A stretch of 64,000 bases of DNA, from the NCBI RefSeq assembly GCF_016093545.1, contig NZ_JADKYX010000020.1, forward strand, positions 62,001 through 126,000, read 5' to 3'. The notes under the pieces were generated by a model. It worked only from the letters and a program-made list of their open reading frames with translations, did not search any database and was not told where the DNA came from. Positions 62,456 to 64,000 of this stretch are shown here, in pieces. The stretch comes from Massilia rhizosphaerae (lineage in GTDB: Bacteria; Pseudomonadota; Gammaproteobacteria; Burkholderiales; Burkholderiaceae_D). The stretch's first letter is position 1. Every line of letters starts with the position of its first letter. A program made the translations under genes and the position numbers.

Positions 62456-63627
62456 CACTTGCGCTCTCCCAGCGGCACGAACTGCAGGTCTTCCGGCCCG
62501 ACATAGTTCGCGCTCGGGCGGATGATCTTGTTGTCGATGCGCTGCTCGATGACGTGCGCGGACCAGCCCGACGTGCGCGAGATGACGAACAGCGGCGTGA
62601 ACATCGCCGTCGGCACGCCCATCATGTGGTACGACACGGCCGAGAACCAGTCCAGGTTCGGGAACATCTTCTTGACTTCCCACATCACGGATTCCAGGCG
62701 CTCGGCGATGTCGAACATCTTCATCGAGCCCGCGCTGTGCGACAGCGTGCGCGCCACTTCCTTGATCACCTTGTTGCGCGGGTCGGAGATCGTGTAGACC
62801 GGGTGGCCGAAACCGATCACGACTTCCTTGTTCGCCACGCGGTTGCGGATGTCCGCTTCCGCTTCGTCCGCGTTCTCGTAGCGCTTCTGGATGTCGAGCG
62901 CGACTTCGTTGGCGCCGCCGTGCTTCGGACCGCGCAGCGCGCCGATCGCGCCGGTGACCGCGGAATAGATGTCGGAACCGGTGCCGGCGACGACGCGCGC
63001 GGCGAACGTCGACGCGTTGAACTCGTGTTCCGCGTACAGGATCAACGACGTGTGCATCGCCTTGACCCACTCGTCGGACGGCGTCGTACCGTGCAGCAGG
63101 TGCAGGAAGTGGCCGCCGATCGAATCGTCGTCCGTCTGCACGTCGATGCGTTTGCCGTTATGGCTGAAGTGGTACCAGTACAGCAGCATCGAACCGAACG
63201 ACGCCATCAGGCGGTCGGCGATGTCGCGCGCGCCGGCGACGTTGTGGTCGTCCTTTTCCGGCAGCACGCAGCCGAGGACGGAGGCGCCCGTGCGCATCAC
63301 GTCCATCGGGTGCGCGCTGGCCGGCAGCGCTTCCAGCGCCGCCTTCACCGCCTGCGGCAGGCCGCGCAGCGATTTCAGCTTCGCCTTATAGCCCTTCAGC
63401 TCCGCCGCGTTCGGCAGCTTGCCGTGCACGAGCAGGTAGGCGATTTCCTCGAATTCGCTGTTGCCGGCCACGTCCAGGATGTCGTAGCCGCGGTAATGCA
63501 GGTCGTTGCCGGAGCGGCCAACGGAGCACAGCGCGGTATTGCCGGCGGCGACGCCGGACAGCGCGACGGATTTCTTGGGCTTGAAGGCGCCTTCGGTCTT
63601 CAATGGATCGTTCCTGGTATCGGTCAT
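62455..63627 (-). CDS. prpC: 2-methylcitrate synthase
   Basis: Condenses propionyl-CoA with oxaloacetate. 390 residues, citrate-synthase fold. Catalytic residues are visible in LYAEHEFNAST (His), IGFGHPVYTISDPRNK (His) and the Asp near FPNLDWFSAVSYHMMG. The short N-terminus and HPVYTISDPR block point to PrpC rather than GltA. GAGGAG ribosome site 6 bases before ATG. Lies 18 bp after prpB. Confidence 0.96.
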   Translation of the reverse strand: MTDTRNDPLKTEGAFKPKKSVALSGVAAGNTALCSVGRSGNDLHYRGYDILDVAGNSEFEEIAYLLVHGKLPNAAELKGYKAKLKSLRGLPQAVKAALEALPASAHPMDVMRTGASVLGCVLPEKDDHNVAGARDIADRLMASFGSMLLYWYHFSHNGKRIDVQTDDDSIGGHFLHLLHGTTPSDEWVKAMHTSLILYAEHEFNASTFAARVVAGTGSDIYSAVTGAIGALRGPKHGGANEVALDIQKRYENADEAEADIRNRVANKEVVIGFGHPVYTISDPRNKVIKEVARTLSHSAGSMKMFDIAERLESVMWEVKKMFPNLDWFSAVSYHMMGVPTAMFTPLFVISRTSGWSAHVIEQRIDNKIIRPSANYVGPEDLQFVPLGERK

Positions 63628-63645
63628 CGTAGTCTCCTCGTTCTG

Positions 63646-64000
63646 TTATTTGGCTTTGTTCTGGGCGAACAGCGCGTCGAGCTTCTGTTCGTAGCTGTGG
63701 TAATCGATGCGTTCGTAGAGTTCCGCGCGGGTCTGCATCGTGTCGACGACGTTCTTCTGCGTGCCGTCGCGGCGGATCGCCTCGTAGACGTTTTCCGCGG
63801 CCTTGTTCATCGCGCGGAACGCGGACAGCGGATACAGCACGATGTCGACGTCGGCGCCGCGCAGCTCGTCCACCGTGAACAGCGGCGTCGCGCCGAATTC
63901 CGTGATGTTGGCGAGGATCGGCACCTTGACCGCCTTCTTGAATTGCGCGTACATCTCCAGGCTCGTGATGGCTTCCGGGAAGATCATGTCGGCGCCCGCC
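63646..64000 (-). CDS. prpB: 2-methylisocitrate lyase, C-terminal part (cut by window edge)
   Basis: The visible 117 or so residues begin AGADMIFPEA, the conserved block of the ICL/PEPM superfamily barrel, and end LYERIDYHSYEQKLDALFAQ, the usual PrpB C-terminus. NITEFGATPLFTVDELRGADVDIVLYPLSAFRAM is strongly PrpB-like. The enzyme splits 2-methylisocitrate to pyruvate and succinate. The catalytic KKCGH loop and N-terminus lie beyond base 64000, as would prpR if present. Confidence 0.95.
   Translation of the reverse strand, partial: AGADMIFPEAITSLEMYAQFKKAVKVPILANITEFGATPLFTVDELRGADVDIVLYPLSAFRAMNKAAENVYEAIRRDGTQKNVVDTMQTRAELYERIDYHSYEQKLDALFAQNKAK

Overview
The window reads as a chromosomal segment of a high-GC betaproteobacterium of the Oxalobacteraceae, most likely Massilia or a close relative. 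The grounds are the GC-rich third codon positions, the Burkholderia-type porin, lptF/lptG divergent from pepA, the cysB//cysI-DUF934-cysH-cysD-cysN-cobA block, the prpB-prpC-acnD-prpF methylcitrate operon, a PEP-CTERM protein and a DUF4214 protein. This assignment rests on gene content and recall only; no database search was run. No rRNA, tRNA, CRISPR array, transposase gene or replication origin was seen.

Layout. 1-2563 (minus): an RND efflux pump, lipoprotein adaptor then permease, the permease cut by the left edge. 2826-5582: a divergent-PAP2 protein, a TerC-like DUF475 membrane protein with a TerD-family partner, and a small conserved anchored protein. 5680-7182: a stand-alone flavin-dependent tryptophan-halogenase-like enzyme. 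7207-9816: an 869-residue Ala/Glu/Arg coiled-coil protein of unknown role. 9928-11715: an SrkA-type kinase and a UPF0149/SEC-C protein. 11713-11982: an inverted-repeat cassette reaching the stop codons of both flanking genes. 11980-15465: an HPP-CBS membrane protein divergent from a marR-clcA(CBS) pair, with a 17-bp palindrome between. 15556-18994: a periplasmic metallo-beta-lactamase-fold hydrolase and a hybrid histidine kinase. 19069-24664: orn, M48 protease, pterin dehydratase, rsgA, argF and argG. 24762-27810: murB, yajQ and a nitronate-monooxygenase-family protein. 27932-31264: a PAS-GGDEF-EAL protein whose EAL half looks degenerate, and a DHH phosphoesterase.

31531-34979 holds two histidine kinases around one LytTR regulator, followed by a porin (35137-36171). 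36279-44139 is the sulfur-assimilation locus: cysB with a methyltransferase on one side, and on the other sulfite reductase, DUF934, APS reductase, both ATP sulfurylase subunits and the siroheme methyltransferase. Together these take sulfate to sulfide and supply the first step of siroheme synthesis. 44144-47865: an unknown Arg-rich protein, a large DUF4214 surface or secreted protein and a CbiX-like chelatase overlapping lptG. 47865-51816: the LPS exporter permeases lptG/lptF divergent from pepA. 51882-54100 is accessory in character: a lipoprotein, a DUF1653 gene overlapping a phage-like small gene, a 415-bp AT-rich gap and a PEP-CTERM protein. 54358-57986: exonuclease III and a multi-PAS GGDEF-EAL protein. 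58113-64000 (minus): the methylcitrate operon prpB (cut by the right edge), prpC, a GNAT acetyltransferase, acnD and prpF, with one-to-four-base overlaps around the acetyltransferase.

The parts most worth attention are the GGGGTCAGAGC repeat family at two loci, the HPP/MarR/ClC module, the acetyltransferase embedded in the propionate operon, the degenerate EAL domain, the kinase-regulator-kinase cluster, the lone halogenase and the coiled-coil protein.
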